Of a stretch of DNA of 64,000 nt, positions 1-10,959 are shown piece after piece (position 1 is the stretch's first letter; the number at the start of each line of letters is the position of its first letter). The position numbers and the translations under genes are program-made. The notes beneath the pieces are model-generated. The model saw only the letters and a program-made list of their open reading frames with translations, did no database searches and was not told the DNA's origin. The stretch lies in NCBI GenBank assembly GCA_032622095.1, contig CP136061.1:54757762-54821761 (forward strand), written 5' to 3'. Source of the DNA: Siphonodentalium dalli. Taxonomy: Eukaryota > Mollusca > Scaphopoda > Gadilida > Siphonodentaliidae.

Positions 1-173
1 TATAGGTAATTTTTCAGGATTTAGTCGGAAATATGGCTTTTTGCCATTCATCGGAAAGCTCTCACTGAGAGCTTTCCGATGAATGGCAACAAGCCATATT
101 TCCGACTAAATCCTGAAAAATTACCCATAATTCTGCTGTGGTTAAGGAGTTGATTATTTAGGGCATTACTTTA
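1..173. mobile_element. TA-MITE, left end cut by window edge
   Basis: Two arms facing each other around a GAAAGCTCTC centre, ending in GGGCATTACTTTA (ACTGTA in other copies). The outer left arm is outside the window. Same family as about 18 other copies here; the arms would fold into a long hairpin. Confidence 0.8.
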
Positions 174-970
174 TATGCGAAATGGACCTTATTCTGGTAT
201 CTGGGCAATTTTTTCGTTTTGTTTTATGATCATTGTTATGCCTTTAATGTTTGCAATGTCGTAATCACGATCACTCCAAAAAAGGTTATTCGATTTTGAC
301 CAAATATATCCTACGTTTTCTACTTCTTGTTATGTTTGGGGAGACTCGATCTTCTTGTTAGAAATTATTTTGACTTGATAAATTGGTAAGGTTTACGCAG
401 TTCTAGGAAGAAGATACGTTTATAGCATTGAAGCCAAAGATTAGACTGTCACACCAATGTTGATATATTGTAGAGACACTGCTCAAGGTGTCATACGCTA
501 CACTGCATAGAGGCGTTGCTTCCGTCATTCGTATGCAGGCAAGAGATGGCTGGGAATAGATAGGTCTGTCTGGACTTATGAGACGCTTCTTGCTGTAATG
601 CAATAAAAACTATCGGTATAAGGTATAATCGGATCGTGATCATAACAATTCTTCGAATTAGTATTCACTTGAGCTGCACTTTTGTCATGGGAATTAGTTT
701 TTTTGTTTTTTGTCATCGAGACAACCATATGACATGACATTTTTGTTGATCATGAGTGAAATTATTGATGATGGCTGTATTTTCTCATTAGTTTTCTTTT
801 AAGGTCACACAAAAATGTGGTAACAGACACAAATTCACGACACATGGTCAGTCAAAGCACACATTTTGGAGAGGTTTAGATTGGAGAACATCAACATCGC
901 ACTTCAACCATCACCAGACTGTAACATATATCCGCAGGAAAGTCAGTCCATTGGTAGCTGAAATATGAGT
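174..970. other. No recognisable feature
   Basis: AT-rich sequence with only short chance open frames (longest 66 codons, minus strand). No splice-bounded conserved peptide, repeat unit or RNA gene was recognised. Confidence 0.5.
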
Positions 971-1048
971 TAACCCTTTCATGATGGGAGCTGCACTGGT
1001 CCAGCATTAAAGAGCCTGTGCCAGTGCATTATGTTATATATGGGTGAA
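971..1048 (+). mobile_element. TTAA-A MITE, left end only
   Basis: Starts TTAACCCTTTCATGATGGGA and runs through the family's GCTGCACTGG and CCAGTGCATT motifs, then stops abruptly at the junction with hAT-M sequence. It is a truncated copy. Confidence 0.7.
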
Positions 1049-1222
1049 ACTAAACTAAAAAAGAAATTTATTTAAGTTTCTATAGAAATTTGATAATGAA
1101 GAAACTTTACGGAGAAGATGAGGCCTAACCAGAATGAGGTCCCAGAGGGTGAATATGCTAGCCATATGCGGGATAGTGTCACTAAATTCACCCTCTGGGG
1201 ACCTTATTCTGCAAATGACAGC
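1049..1222 (+). mobile_element. hAT-M MITE, right part
   Basis: Carries the family's inner AAACTAAACTAAAAAAG segment, then the GAGGTCCCAGAGGGTGAAT arm and its inverted partner CACCCTCTGGGGACC, ending near CAAATGACAG. The left half is missing. Confidence 0.7.
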
Positions 1223-1240
1223 ACCTTATTCTCACGTTAC

Positions 1241-1358
1241 TGAGAGCTTTCCGATGAATGGCAACAAGCCATATTTCCGACTAAACCTGACTAAACCCTG
1301 AAAAATTACCCATAATTCTGTTGTGGTTAAGGAGTCGATTATTTAGGGCATTACTGTA
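1241..1358 (+). mobile_element. TA-MITE, right arm only
   Basis: One arm, from GAGAGCTTTCCGATGAATGG to GGGCATTACTGTA. The break is at the palindrome centre, a recurrent way of losing half of these elements. Confidence 0.75.
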
Positions 1359-1983
1359 TGGTTATTCCATCTCCACCTGTTCTTCCAAATATCTGGCGTC
1401 CTTTACGTTAATTGCCTTTAATCGGCATCACCTTTCTGAACTCTTACAAAGAACTTTTACTGCATTTAAATATAAGAGACTTACCTCACTGCAGAATACA
1501 AATCACTCGTGGCTGGAATGACAGAATCTTCTGAAAACTCTATATAAATTTATAGAAAATTATATTTGAGAGATAGATATTTGATATTGAATTCTTGAGA
1601 TATGTCTCGAATTTGTTGTAAAGATGTCTTCTACGGATAAATTGATTGTTAGTTTCATTTTTACGCGTTGTATATTGATTTGATATGCTGTAACTCCCAA
1701 TAGAATATATATCCGCAAGTCTCATGTTTTAGAAGGTAATCTTAAATTGAAGTTATGGGATAAGAAAATTGAATTTTGTCAACTTCCCCGAGGGAATAAG
1801 TTCCATGACTCATCGCTGAATTTAGTAGAGATTAACAGCAAGATGAAAGCTCCCAAAAGGATTTTCTCGCTTACGTTTTCAATTCAGATAATTAATTTTT
1901 TTTTTAAATTATTGTTATCTCATGGTCACTGACTTCTATTCCTCTGCTCTGTTTAGTGAATGGGTTGTAACCACGGTTACACT
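1359..1983. other. No recognisable feature
   Basis: AT-rich spacer between the half TA-MITE and the 34-bp minisatellite. Short open frames only; no domain or repeat recognised. Confidence 0.5.
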
Positions 1984-3873
1984 TACTGAGAGGAAATGCT
2001 TAATGTGTTAGTCCGATTCCTGAGATGAAATACTTGATTTGCGAGTCTGATTGCTGAGAGGAAATGCTTGATGTATGGGTCCGATTTCTGAGATGAAATG
2101 CTTGATTTGTGAGTCCGATTTCTGCGATGAAATGCTTGATGTGTGAGTGAGATTCCTGAGATGAAATGCTTGATGTGTGAGTGAGATTCCTGAGAGGGAA
2201 TGCTTGATGTGTGAGTCTGATTCCTGAGATGGAATGCTTGATGTGTGAGTCTGATTGATGCGATAAATGCTTGATGTGTGAGTCTGATTCCTGAGATGGA
2301 ATGCTTGATGTGTGAGTGAGATTCCTGAGATGGAATGCTTGATGTGTGAGTCTGATTCCTGAGATGGAATGCTTGACGTGTGAGTCCGATTCCTGAGATG
2401 GAATGCTTGATGTGTGAGTCTGATTCCTGAGATGGAATGCTTGATATGTGAGTCTGATTCCTGCGTTAAAATGCTTGATGTGCGAGTCTGATTCCTGCGA
2501 TGAAATGCTTGATGTGCGAGTCTGATTCCTGCGATGAAATGCTTGATGTGTGAGTCTGATTCCTGAGATGGAATGCTTGATGTGTGAGTGAGATTCCTGA
2601 GATGAAATGCTTGATGTGTGAGTCTGATTCCTGAGATGGAATGCTTGATGTGTGAGTCTGATTCCTGAGATGAAATGCTTGATGTGCGAGTCTGATTCCT
2701 GCGATGAAATGCTTGATGTGCGAGTCTGATTCCTGCGATGAAATGCTTGATGTGTGAGTGAGATTCCTGAGAGGAAATGCTTGATGTGTGAGTGAGATTC
2801 CTGAGATGAAATGCTTGATGTGTGAGTCTGATTCCTGAGATGAAATGCTTGATGTGCGAGTCTGATTCCTGCGATGAAATGCTTGATGTGCGAGTCTGAT
2901 TCCTGCGATGAAATGCTTGATGTGTGAGTGAGATTCCTGAGAGGAAATGCTTGATGTGTGAGTGAGATGCCTGAGAGGAAATGCTTGATGTGTGATTGAG
3001 ATTCCTGCGATGAAATGCTTCATGTGTGAGTGAGATTCCTGAGATGAAATGCTTGATGTATGAGTGAGATTCCTGAGAGGAAATGCTTGATGTGTGAGTC
3101 TGATTCCTGAGAGGAAATGCTTCATGTGTGAGTCTGATTCCTGAGATGGAATGCTTGATGTGTGAGTCTGATTCCTGCGATGAAATGCTTGATGTGTGAG
3201 TCTGATTCCTGAGAGAGAATGCTTGATGTGTGAGTCTGATTCCTGAGATGGAATGCTTGATGTGTGAGTGTGATTCCTGAGATGAAATGCTTGATGTGTG
3301 AGTCTGATTCCTGAGATGAAATGCTTGATGTGCGAGTCTGATTCCTGCGATGAAATGCTTGATGTGTGAGTCTGATTCCTGAGAGGGAATGCTTGATGTG
3401 TGAGTGAGATTCCTGAGAGAGAATGCTTGATGTGTGAGTCTGATTCCTGAGATGAAATACTTGATGTGTGAGTGAGATTCCTGAGAGAGAATGCTTGACG
3501 TGTGAGTCTGATTCCTGAGATGAAATGCTTGACGTGTGAGTCTGATTCCTGAGATGGAATGCTTGATGTGTGAGTGAGATTCCTGAGATGGAATGCTTGA
3601 TGTGTGAGTCCGATTGCTGAGATGGAATGCTTGATGTGTGAGTCTGATTCCTGCGATGAAATGCTTGATGTGTGAGTCTGATTCCTGCGATGAAATGCTT
3701 GATGTGTGAGTCTGATTCCTGCGATGAAATGCTTGACGTGTGAGTCTGATTCCTGCGATGAAATGCTTGATGTGTGAGTCTGATTCTTGAGATGGAATGC
3801 TTGATATGTGAGTCTGATTCCTGAGAGGAAATACTTGATTTGCGAGTCTGATTGCTGAGCGAAAATGCTTGAC
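1984..3873. repeat. 34-bp minisatellite, about 55 copies
   Basis: Head-to-tail units on the theme TGATTCCTGAGATGAAATGC followed by TTGATGTGTGAGTC. Variants at fixed sites (GAGATG/GCGATG/GAGAGG; GAGTCTGAT/GAGTGAGAT; TGTGTG/TGTGCG) form higher-order groups. The minus strand of the unit contains no stop triplet, so a 219-codon open frame with a 34-residue period runs from 3125 to 2466. I read that as a by-product of the repeat, not a gene. Confidence 0.95.
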
Positions 3874-4030
3874 GTTCTTTACTGAATGGATTCTGCAGAA
3901 GTATTCCTATTAATTTGTTGGAAATGTTCAGATAAAATGTTCAACAAATGGCCTATGAATTTTTTGTTAACTTATTATTAATATCTGAACATTTCCAAAG
4001 CTATTAACCGCACATCAGTATTTAGTAAAT
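3874..4030. mobile_element. TTAA-B MITE, degraded
   Basis: Holds the family motifs AATGGATTCT, AGTATTCCTATT, the paired GAAATGTTCAGAT and ATCTGAACATTTCC, and ATCAGTATTTAGTA. It abuts the end of the 34-bp array directly. The ends have lost the TTAA consensus. Confidence 0.55.
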
Positions 4031-4079
4031 AAAGTGTTAGTCCTTTAAACTGAACATGCCATGCAGTCCAACATTATCC

Positions 4080-4337
4080 CGTCCATGACTGGAGCTTCCT
4101 GAAATTTTGCAAAAACCCTGTGCCAATGCATTCTCTTATATATGCGAGTCTCCCATAGGGTACATCGCACATATAAGAGAAAACATTGGCCTAACAATAT
4201 TTAACTTGACCCTAAGCAAGTGCATGCTCTTAAATATGTGAGGCTCACTATGGGAGACTCATATATATAAGAGAATGCACTGGCACAGGATCTTCAATGC
4301 TGCACCAACGCAGCTCCCATCATGATATCAAGGGCTA
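4080..4337. mobile_element. TTAA-A MITE, nearly full length
   Basis: Contains both nested hairpins of the family: CATTCTCTTATATATGCGAG with its inverted partner, twice, joined by CATTGGCCTAACAATATTTA. Ends in CAGCTCCCATCATGATATCA near GGGCTAA, a decayed form of CATGAAAGGGTTAA. Confidence 0.75.
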
Positions 4338-4597
4338 ATGCACTTGAGATGTGAATGTTCACCAATGAACCTCGAATCCAAAACAGAGGACACTGGCATC
4401 CCTTGGGATGAGCACAATGACAAACACATATGCTTTGACGAGATTCCAATCATCTTAATGCCATTTCTGCTGTTGGGACAAATCTCATGTGGCTTCCGTG
4501 TGTCTCGAGCTACAGACTAGTCTGAGTTGGTGCGAAAAATCATTCGATTAGTTGCAACTTTCACACACTTGAGTGTAAATATCTTCTCTGTGATACT

Positions 4598-4775
4598 TAA
4601 CCCTAATGATTACTGAAGCTTCATGAAATTTTGCGAAAACCCTGTGCCAATGCGTTCTCTTATATATGCGAGTCTCCCTCGTATATATAAGAGAATGCAT
4701 TGGCCTAACAATATTTGCCAGTTCATTCTATTGTATGGGAGACTTGCATACATAAGAGGATACACTGGCAATGGG
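4598..4775. mobile_element. TTAA-A MITE, partial
   Basis: Starts TTAACCCTAATGATTACTGA and includes TTTTGCGAAAACCCTGTGCC plus the TATATATGCGAG hairpin. The right half is missing or rearranged. Confidence 0.65.
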
Positions 4776-5238
4776 TCTATATCATATATCAATTGAACAT
4801 GGTGAATACGCCCTACTTTTTGTGCATTATGGTGGGTATTGCTTTTATGACTAAGGCACTAGGTGTAGCGGAATATGAGACAATTATAAAAAATAGACCA
4901 AAATATAAAAAAAAATTCAATGACCTTAGTATATGACCTTGACCCTATATGTCATTGTGGCTCATTCCATTTGATAGACCATTATTGGCACTATGAGTTA
5001 ACATCATTTCTTCAAACACAAGGCTTGTTGGTTCTCAACAGTGGCCTTTTTCAATTTTTCTCCAAATATTTGATGCCATGGAAAGGGTTTAAAGTGTGAA
5101 ATTCCAGAGGAAGTGCATTGTGTTGTTCTTTTAATGGTAGATCTGTTCTTGTCACACTTTGAAGTTTTTCGAACCCATTCATGTTAAAACTATTACGTAG
5201 CTCAACTTTGAGAGAAAAGGTTTCCTTTTAAGGATGTC
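4776..5238. other. No recognisable feature
   Basis: Spacer with an A-rich stretch (near 4889-4918). No conserved coding or repeat signal recognised. Confidence 0.45.
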
Positions 5239-5335
5239 CATGTAGCCGAGGTGGTTTGACCATCAGACAGTCTGGGCTAGATGAGGGGGGGTGTGGTTTC
5301 TAACCCTGAGATGGGGTCAAATCGGGACCGATTAT
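5239..5335 (+). mobile_element. tRNA-related SINE-like head
   Basis: TAGCCGAGGTGGTTTGACC resembles a polymerase III A box, and GTGGTTTCTAACCCTG, about 52 bases on, resembles a B box. It shares the TCTGGGCTA block with the better copy at 54360-54650 (minus strand). Divergent; a decayed SINE head rather than a functional tRNA is the likely reading. Confidence 0.4.
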
Positions 5336-5368
5336 CAAGCTTGATCTGTGTTCAGGGAATTTCAATGT

Positions 5369-5519
5369 CAAGCCTTGAAATAGGGTGTCTGTCATTTGCA
5401 GAATGAGGTCCCCAGAGGGTGAATTTAGTGATGCTACCCCGCATAGTGGGCTAGCATCACCAAATTCACCCTCTGGGGACCTCATTCTGCAAATGACAGA
5501 CACCCTATTTCAAGGCTTG
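5369..5519. mobile_element. hAT-M MITE, short palindromic form
   Basis: 151 bp from CAAGCCTTGAAATAGGGTGT to its exact inverted partner ending CAAGGCTTG, with a short loop around TACCCCGCATAGTGGG. Flanked by a 19-bp direct repeat GTTCAGGGAATTTCAATGT (5350-5368 and 5524-5542). That is longer than the 8-bp duplications at other copies and is separated by GACT on the right. Confidence 0.85.
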
Positions 5520-5768
5520 GACTGTTCAGGGAATTTCAATGTGTCATTCTCATCTATCATAATGTGGCCACTTTGATGTGAATTGACGAAAAAATACTTC
5601 ATCTGATATTTAATAATACATAATGTGGCATATATTGACAAATGTGTGAATGCCTAAACATCTATCAATCAGTCGTTATCTACCACGCTGTTATATAATT
5701 CAGAGAAGGATACTTGCATCTGCATAATAAACATGTCTTCTTCGTAAATTTATTGGCTGTATATTATG

Positions 5769-6202
5769 CAAGCCTGTAAATAGTGTGTCTGACATTTGCA
5801 GATTGAGGTCGCCAGAGGGTGAAGTTAGTGACGCTATCCAGCATGGAAGGCTAGCATCACCAAATTCACCCTCTGGGAACATCATTATTCTTAGACCTCA
5901 ACTTCTATGGGGGACCTAAGGATCAGATTTAAGTTGTGATGTTCACCCATTAGTCGCCTCGATTATGCATTTTATCTTTTGCAAATTAGGGGATATTGAA
6001 ACTGAAAAAAGAGAAAAAGTAACTAATAAAACAAGGTTAATTTGAGGCTATAGATACATCCCAGAAGATGAAGCCTAAGCAGAATGAAGTCCCCCAGATG
6101 ATTAATTTAGTAATGCTTATCATGTAGAGTGGGCTAGTATCACCAAATTCACCCTCAGGGGACCCCATTCTTCAAATGTCAGACACACTATTTCCAGACA
6201 TG
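5769..6202. mobile_element. hAT-M MITE, long form, diverged
   Basis: CAAGCCTGTAAATAGTGTGT at the left and CACACTATTTCCAGACATGG at the right. Inside are two GGTCCCCAGAGGG-type hairpins separated by a central segment with GGGGATATTGAAACTGAAAA. The outer arms match the short form. Confidence 0.7.
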
Positions 6203-6538
6203 GTATTGAGACAGATTCTCCCAAAGGATAAATCATACTGATTCCATCCGTCATTTCTGTAGACAATTTTTAAAGTTCAGTAACATTCATATTACTGATG
6301 TCTCTCCTCGTTGGTGGTACATATGCACGAATGACGCGGACGTACATATCAACGAGCGGACGTTCGTTCATGATTATGTTTGATGTTCTATCTGAGGTAA
6401 TCAGCAGAATCCTATCTCTTCTACGCATTACGTGATCTGACTAGTAATTCTTTGTTGGGCTGTCTGATGACGAATGCCTAATGATTTCTTGCACAGTGGG
6501 TGCATTGGAAGGTCAGATGTTCCTGAATCAAGCCTGAG
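6203..6538. other. No recognisable feature
   Basis: Spacer between two long hAT-M copies. No gene or known repeat recognised. Confidence 0.45.
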
Positions 6539-6972
6539 TTTAGTGTGTCTGTCATTTGCAGAATAAGGTCCCCAGAGGGTGAATTTAGTGAGCTATCCCA
6601 CATAGCAGGCTAGCATCACCAAATTCAGCCTATGGGTAACTCATTCTGATTAGGCCTTAACTGCTATGGGAGACCTAGGATCAGATTGAAGTTCCCCAGT
6701 TGAAGTTGGTGATGCTCACCCATTGGTCACCTCAATTATGCAATGTATCTTCTGCTAATTAGGGGATGTAGAAACTTCCCAGAAGGGAAAAAGTAACTAA
6801 AAGGAATGTTAATTTGTGACTATAGATATTGCCTAGAAGATGAGGCTTAAGCAGAATGAGGTCCCCAGATGGTGAATTTAGTGATGTTAGCCCGCTATGC
6901 GGCATAGCATTACTAATTTCACCCTCTGGGGACCTCATTCTGCAAATGACAGACACACTAAACTCAGGCTTG
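6539..6972. mobile_element. hAT-M MITE, long form, complete
   Basis: 434 bp, from CAAGCCTGAGTTTAGTGTGT to ACACACTAAACTCAGGCTTG: the 20-bp ends are exact inverted repeats. Two inner hairpins flank a central spacer. No clean 8-bp duplication at the flanks. A poly-G run (about 7042-7054) lies just downstream. Confidence 0.85.
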
Positions 6973-7189
6973 ACGCTCAGTGCATATCAAGTAATTTCAT
7001 AGTTGTGTGTTTTTGGCACCTGGCTATTGGGTCTCCATTTGGGCTGGGTGGGGGGGGGGGGGGGTGTCCAATAGCTCCGTGGAAATATTCACTGATGGCC
7101 ATGCATTTTAGTTCATGTGACAAAAAGTAGAAACATAATCGACTTCTAGTCTAAAAGAACACAAAACAATTTCACACTATAAAATACCA

Positions 7190-7458
7190 CAGAGCAGGCT
7201 AGCATCACCAAATTCACCCTCTGGGGACCTCATTCTGCTTAGGCCTCATCTTCTGGGAAGTATCCACAGTCTCAAATTAACATTGTTTTTAGTTAATTTT
7301 CCTGGGGAACTTCAATCTGTTCCTAGGTCTCCCACAGCAGTTGATGCCTAATGAGGTCCCCAGAGGGCCAATTAGCCTGCTTTGCGGGGTACGCGTCACT
7401 AAATTCATCCTCTGGGGACCTCGTTCTGCAAATGACAGACACACTATTTTAAGGCTTG
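7190..7458. mobile_element. hAT-M MITE, long form, left end missing
   Basis: Begins inside the first hairpin (CACCAAATTCACCCTCTGGG), crosses the central segment in inverted orientation (TTCTGGGAAG, then GGGGAACTTCAATCTG) and ends CACACTATTTTAAGGCTTG. Confidence 0.7.
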
Positions 7459-7821
7459 TCAGAACTTGTAGAAAAATGAAAAAAAACACCAATAAACCAA
7501 ACCAGTTCCTGTAGTCACTTTGGTAAAATCATAAATGGGACACCGCAAAGGGACCTCACATTGATTGAATGCAGAATATTGCTGCACATCCAAGCATTGA
7601 CATTTGTTATGTGGCCCATAGGAGAAATATATCTGTAATTATGTGCAACCAATAAAATGGAATACAAATAACCGAGGCATATTGGGCAATAAACCTATGT
7701 TGTAAAATCTCTTGCTGGTGTGCATGGAAGGACATTAATCCATAGTTGTGGTACCGAGGAGGGCTGCAAACTGCATGATGTGACATGTGTTACACTTTCA
7801 AACAATAAGGATGCTGAAATT
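7459..7821. other. No recognisable feature
   Basis: Spacer without identifiable coding or repeat content. Confidence 0.45.
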
Positions 7822-8004
7822 ACAGCAGAATTATGGGTAACTTTTCAGGATTTAGTTGGAAATATGGCTTGTTGCCATTCATCGGAAAGCTCTCAGTGAG
7901 AGCTTTCCGATGAATGGCAACAAGCCATATTTCCGACTAAATCTGGAAAAGTTACCCATAATTCTGCTGTGGTTAAGGAGTCGATTATTTAGGGCATTAC
8001 TGTA
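7822..8004. mobile_element. TA-MITE, left tip missing
   Basis: Both arms present from ACAGCAGAATTATGGGTAAC to GGGCATTACTGTA, but the first roughly 40 bases of the left arm are absent. Confidence 0.8.
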
Positions 8005-8865
8005 TGAGAAAGGCTTCAATATGCTTGATGATCCATGTGTGACGTGATCACACTTTCAAACAAAAAAGAATCTATTTCCATTATTTTGTGATCATTTTAG
8101 AATTGGTATTTAAAACTCTTATCTTTGAAACCATCCTTGGTATTGCTGTCCGTAACACTGTTTACGTTTGGTTTGGTTTAGTCAACAGTAAACCATTGCA
8201 GGGTAAGCAGGGGACTTTTAAACTGTCAAGACCCATGCATTCACCATGGAATGGAATTACTCCTGCATGGTACATACCTACCCGCATCACATATTCATCT
8301 CTAACATTGTAATGTAAAATACTTGGGATAAAAAGTTGATAACATTCATCCACCCACAGGAGAAACATGGTGGAACGCAAATTGCTTGCGTCGGCATTTC
8401 AGGTATGGTAGAATATTTCCTTGAGTGGGAACATAAAATTTTAGATTGTCAGTTGATAAAATCATGGCCAGACACCAGGTGAGGTTTGGTATGGCTCTGC
8501 TAACCATTATGTTTTTGTGAGCAAATTTTTGCTTGGCATCGCTTGTGATCATACAATTTTCCCTGGGGTAGTCGGCTCATCTGCATCACAAAATTTTCTC
8601 ACAGAAGTTGCCTAAATCATGCAATCTAGTGCCGAGACCTTCAACTGCTGTGAAATACATTATTAACAGGTATTGACCAATAAAATACCTGTTTTATTTT
8701 TTCGATGTTATGAAGATCCCATGTCAGATCTCCATAAAGTTCTCAGGTTTTGAACTGGTGATATGATCTTTATGGACGTAGCCAGTGTATAGATTCATGG
8801 CATGATCAAGTATAGTTTATGTTTGAACTCCAGCTATAAACCTGTGTGTGACTCCACTATCCTAG
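8005..8865. other. No recognisable feature
   Basis: Spacer. Open frames up to 74 codons overlap on both strands and look like chance. Nothing conserved recognised. Confidence 0.45.
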
Positions 8866-9005
8866 GCTATCCCTATAGGCTGGCATCTGACTTACTGTCC
8901 CTATAGGCTGGCATCTGACTTACTGTCCCTATAGGCTGGTGTCTGACTTACTGTCCCTATAGGCTGGTCTCTGACTTACTGTCCCTATAGGCTGGTATCT
9001 TACTA
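8866..9005. repeat. 28-bp minisatellite, block 1
   Basis: About five head-to-tail units of CTGACTTACTGTCCCTATAG plus GCTGGYAT. The same array resumes at 9355 and 9871, so it has been split by two later insertions (9008-9352 and 9429-9870). Confidence 0.9.
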
Positions 9006-9007
9006 TA

Positions 9008-9352
9008 CTCTTGGGAACCAAATAAATGTATACACATAACACATACTCTTATTAAATTTCAAGAAAAAATCCCCCATGTATGCTGCTTATTTGGGTCCCA
9101 ATATTTGTTCTTATTTCATTCCAAATGACTGCTTTTCATCTAAAAACCACTTCATTGTGATGTAAAATTATTATTAAGAATCTGACCCGGGCTATACTAT
9201 AAACACATCTTCTCTTGGTTCCTATAGCACTAATGAAAGAATATGTTGTGAATGACCCCATTATTTCACCCCTGTACTATTATTTAATTTTGAGAAAATC
9301 CCCCCCCCCCGTAATACTATTCTGCCCCCTATGTTTATTTGGATCCCAAGAG
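9008..9352. mobile_element. Short inverted-repeat element inside the minisatellite
   Basis: 345 bp with imperfect ends CTCTTGGGAACCAAATAAA and TTTATTTGGATCCCAAGAG, each bordered by TA. It sits between two blocks of the 28-bp array. The TA borders suggest Tc1/mariner-type insertion. No coding capacity; contains a poly-C run near 9300-9310. Confidence 0.6.
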
Positions 9353-9354
9353 TA

Positions 9355-9428
9355 CTTATACTGTCCCTATAGGCTAGTGTCTGACTTACTGTTCCTATAG
9401 ACTGGTTCCTGACTTATTGTCCCCACAC
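9355..9428. repeat. 28-bp minisatellite, block 2
   Basis: Two to three units (CTGTCCCTATAGGCTAGTGT). Ends in ACTTATTGTCCCCACAC (9412-9428), which is repeated at 9871-9887 beyond an insert. Confidence 0.85.
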
Positions 9429-9870
9429 AAGAGAGTAGATGGGCGCAAAGCGCCCAGGATGGTCGAAAAGATCGAGTGATCTTCTCCTTCACCCCACGGT
9501 TTGTTGTTATTGGAGATGTTGTACACAGAAAATCGTCATGTCCGAACACGGCAAAGGTTGAGTTGAATTGAATTGAATGTTGTATGGGGAAGGGCCCACG
9601 AGCTTTAATATGGGGTATGGTGGTGGAGTCCCGAGGTGTCCCTTTAATGATTTTGTAGTTCCAGAGCGAGTCATATGGTGCGCTGGAATGAAGAACGGGG
9701 CCCGTGTTGTAATGTTAAAATTTGTTAGTTTTGTTAGTTGTTTAAAAATATGTATATGCATAAACTCAAGCAAACGCAAGCAGGAAGACACGGGACCAGG
9801 CGGATGCGGCACGTGCAGAGCGAGAGCGAGACATAGGGAGAATTGCATGCAGATTGGGCCCAGCAATTGC
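9429..9870. mobile_element. 442-bp insert with 17-bp flanking duplication
   Basis: Bounded by identical 17-mers ACTTATTGTCCCCACAC (9412-9428 and 9871-9887), interrupting the 28-bp array. A duplication of that length suits target-primed retroposition, although no poly-A tail is clear on either strand. The insert is richer in G+C than its surroundings and has overlapping open frames of 106 (+) and 121 (-) codons that I do not recognise. It could be a truncated retroelement. Confidence 0.5.
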
Positions 9871-10040
9871 ACTTATTGTCCCCACACTGGTGTCTAACTT
9901 ACTGTCCCTAGGCTGGTGACTGAATTTAATACTGTCCCTAGGCTGGTGACTGACTTTAATACTGTTCCTAGGTTGGTGACTGACTTACTGTCCCTAGGCT
10001 GGTTACTGACTTAATTACTGTTCTTATAGGCTGGCTCCTG
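9871..10040. repeat. 28-bp minisatellite, block 3
   Basis: Further units, many reduced to ACTGTCCCTAGGCTGGTGAC and separated by TTTAAT or TTAATT. This block has diverged further than block 1. Confidence 0.85.
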
Positions 10041-10636
10041 ACTGGATGCATGTTTCTATATAACTAATATATCGTTATTCTATTGATGAAGTATTCTATT
10101 CGCCATTTTTCTGTTCTAGAAATTTCAGACTAATTGTTTCGCACCTTGGTTTTCCAGTTCTTTTGCACCTTGGTTTTCACTCTGGTGCCAAATTATTGAT
10201 TGTTTATAATGACATAATGATTTGAGACGCCAAAGGAGACAGATTCGCTGTGATTCTAGTCGTAATATCGTAATTAGGTAACGTCTTTGGAGAATGGAAC
10301 ACTTCAATACAATCTATCCATTTTGCGTCAGTGCTGTATTAAGGGTCGCGTTGAATAATTTATACAATGTACACAAATGGTTCACATTGAATATTGTAAA
10401 CTGACAAGAACCTATCAATGAGTATCCTAAATTATTTTCATGTGACCAATTATTGAAGTCAGAGAAAGAACAATTAATAGATTATTTTAATGCTTCTTTT
10501 AGAGGGTCAGCAATGATTATATTGTTAAATTTTCAATAAAAATTACTTTCTTTAGTATTTTTTTAAAACTTTGAGGAGAAACATTAATAACACTGATTTG
10601 GTTCATTTTGTAATCATATTTACAATATTTCAGATA
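10041..10636. other. No recognisable feature
   Basis: Spacer with a small repeat of TTTTGCACCTTGGTTTTC near 10138-10180. No gene recognised. Confidence 0.45.
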
Positions 10637-10897
10637 CAGTAATGCCCTAAATAATTGACTCCTTAACCAGAACAGAATTATGGGTAACTTTTCTGGATTT
10701 AGTCGGAAATATGGCTTGTTGCCATTCATCGGAAAGCTCTCACTGATTAGTGAGAGCTTTCCGAATAATGGCAACAAGCCATATTTCTCAGTGAGAGCTT
10801 TCCGATGAATGGCAATAAGCCATATTTCCGACTAAATCCTGAAAAGTTACCCATAATTCTGCTGTGGTTAAGGTGTCGATTATTTAGTGCATCACTG
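10637..10897. mobile_element. TA-MITE with an extra arm segment
   Basis: TA-CAGTAATGCCC at the left and ATCACTG-TA at the right. The centre GAGAGCTTTCCG..ATGGCAA..GCCATATTT block occurs twice on the right side (10752-10786 and 10794-10830), giving three arm segments instead of two. This looks like slippage or template switching at the hairpin. Confidence 0.85.
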
Positions 10898-10959
10898 TAT
10901 AGCGGCCAAAAAATTCATACAACCACACTATGAACCAAACCGCCAGTAGTTGTGTCAAC

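Noticed and set aside
2466-3125. 219-codon minus-strand repeat protein
   Set aside because: Follows from a stop-free 34-bp tandem unit; no start signal, splice sites or unique flanks.
1984-3873. CRISPR-like array
   Set aside because: Units are contiguous with no unique spacers, and the genome is eukaryotic; it is a minisatellite.
5385-5576. Recurrent peptide SVICRMRSPEGEF..SPNSPSGDLIL in many frames
   Set aside because: It is hAT-M palindrome sequence read in frame on either strand; palindromic arms give mirror peptides. Not a gene family.
7042-7054. Poly-G and poly-C runs (also about 20555, 48428, 56840) as G-quadruplex regulators
   Set aside because: Simple homopolymers next to or inside repeats and prone to assembly error; no positional link to the gene.
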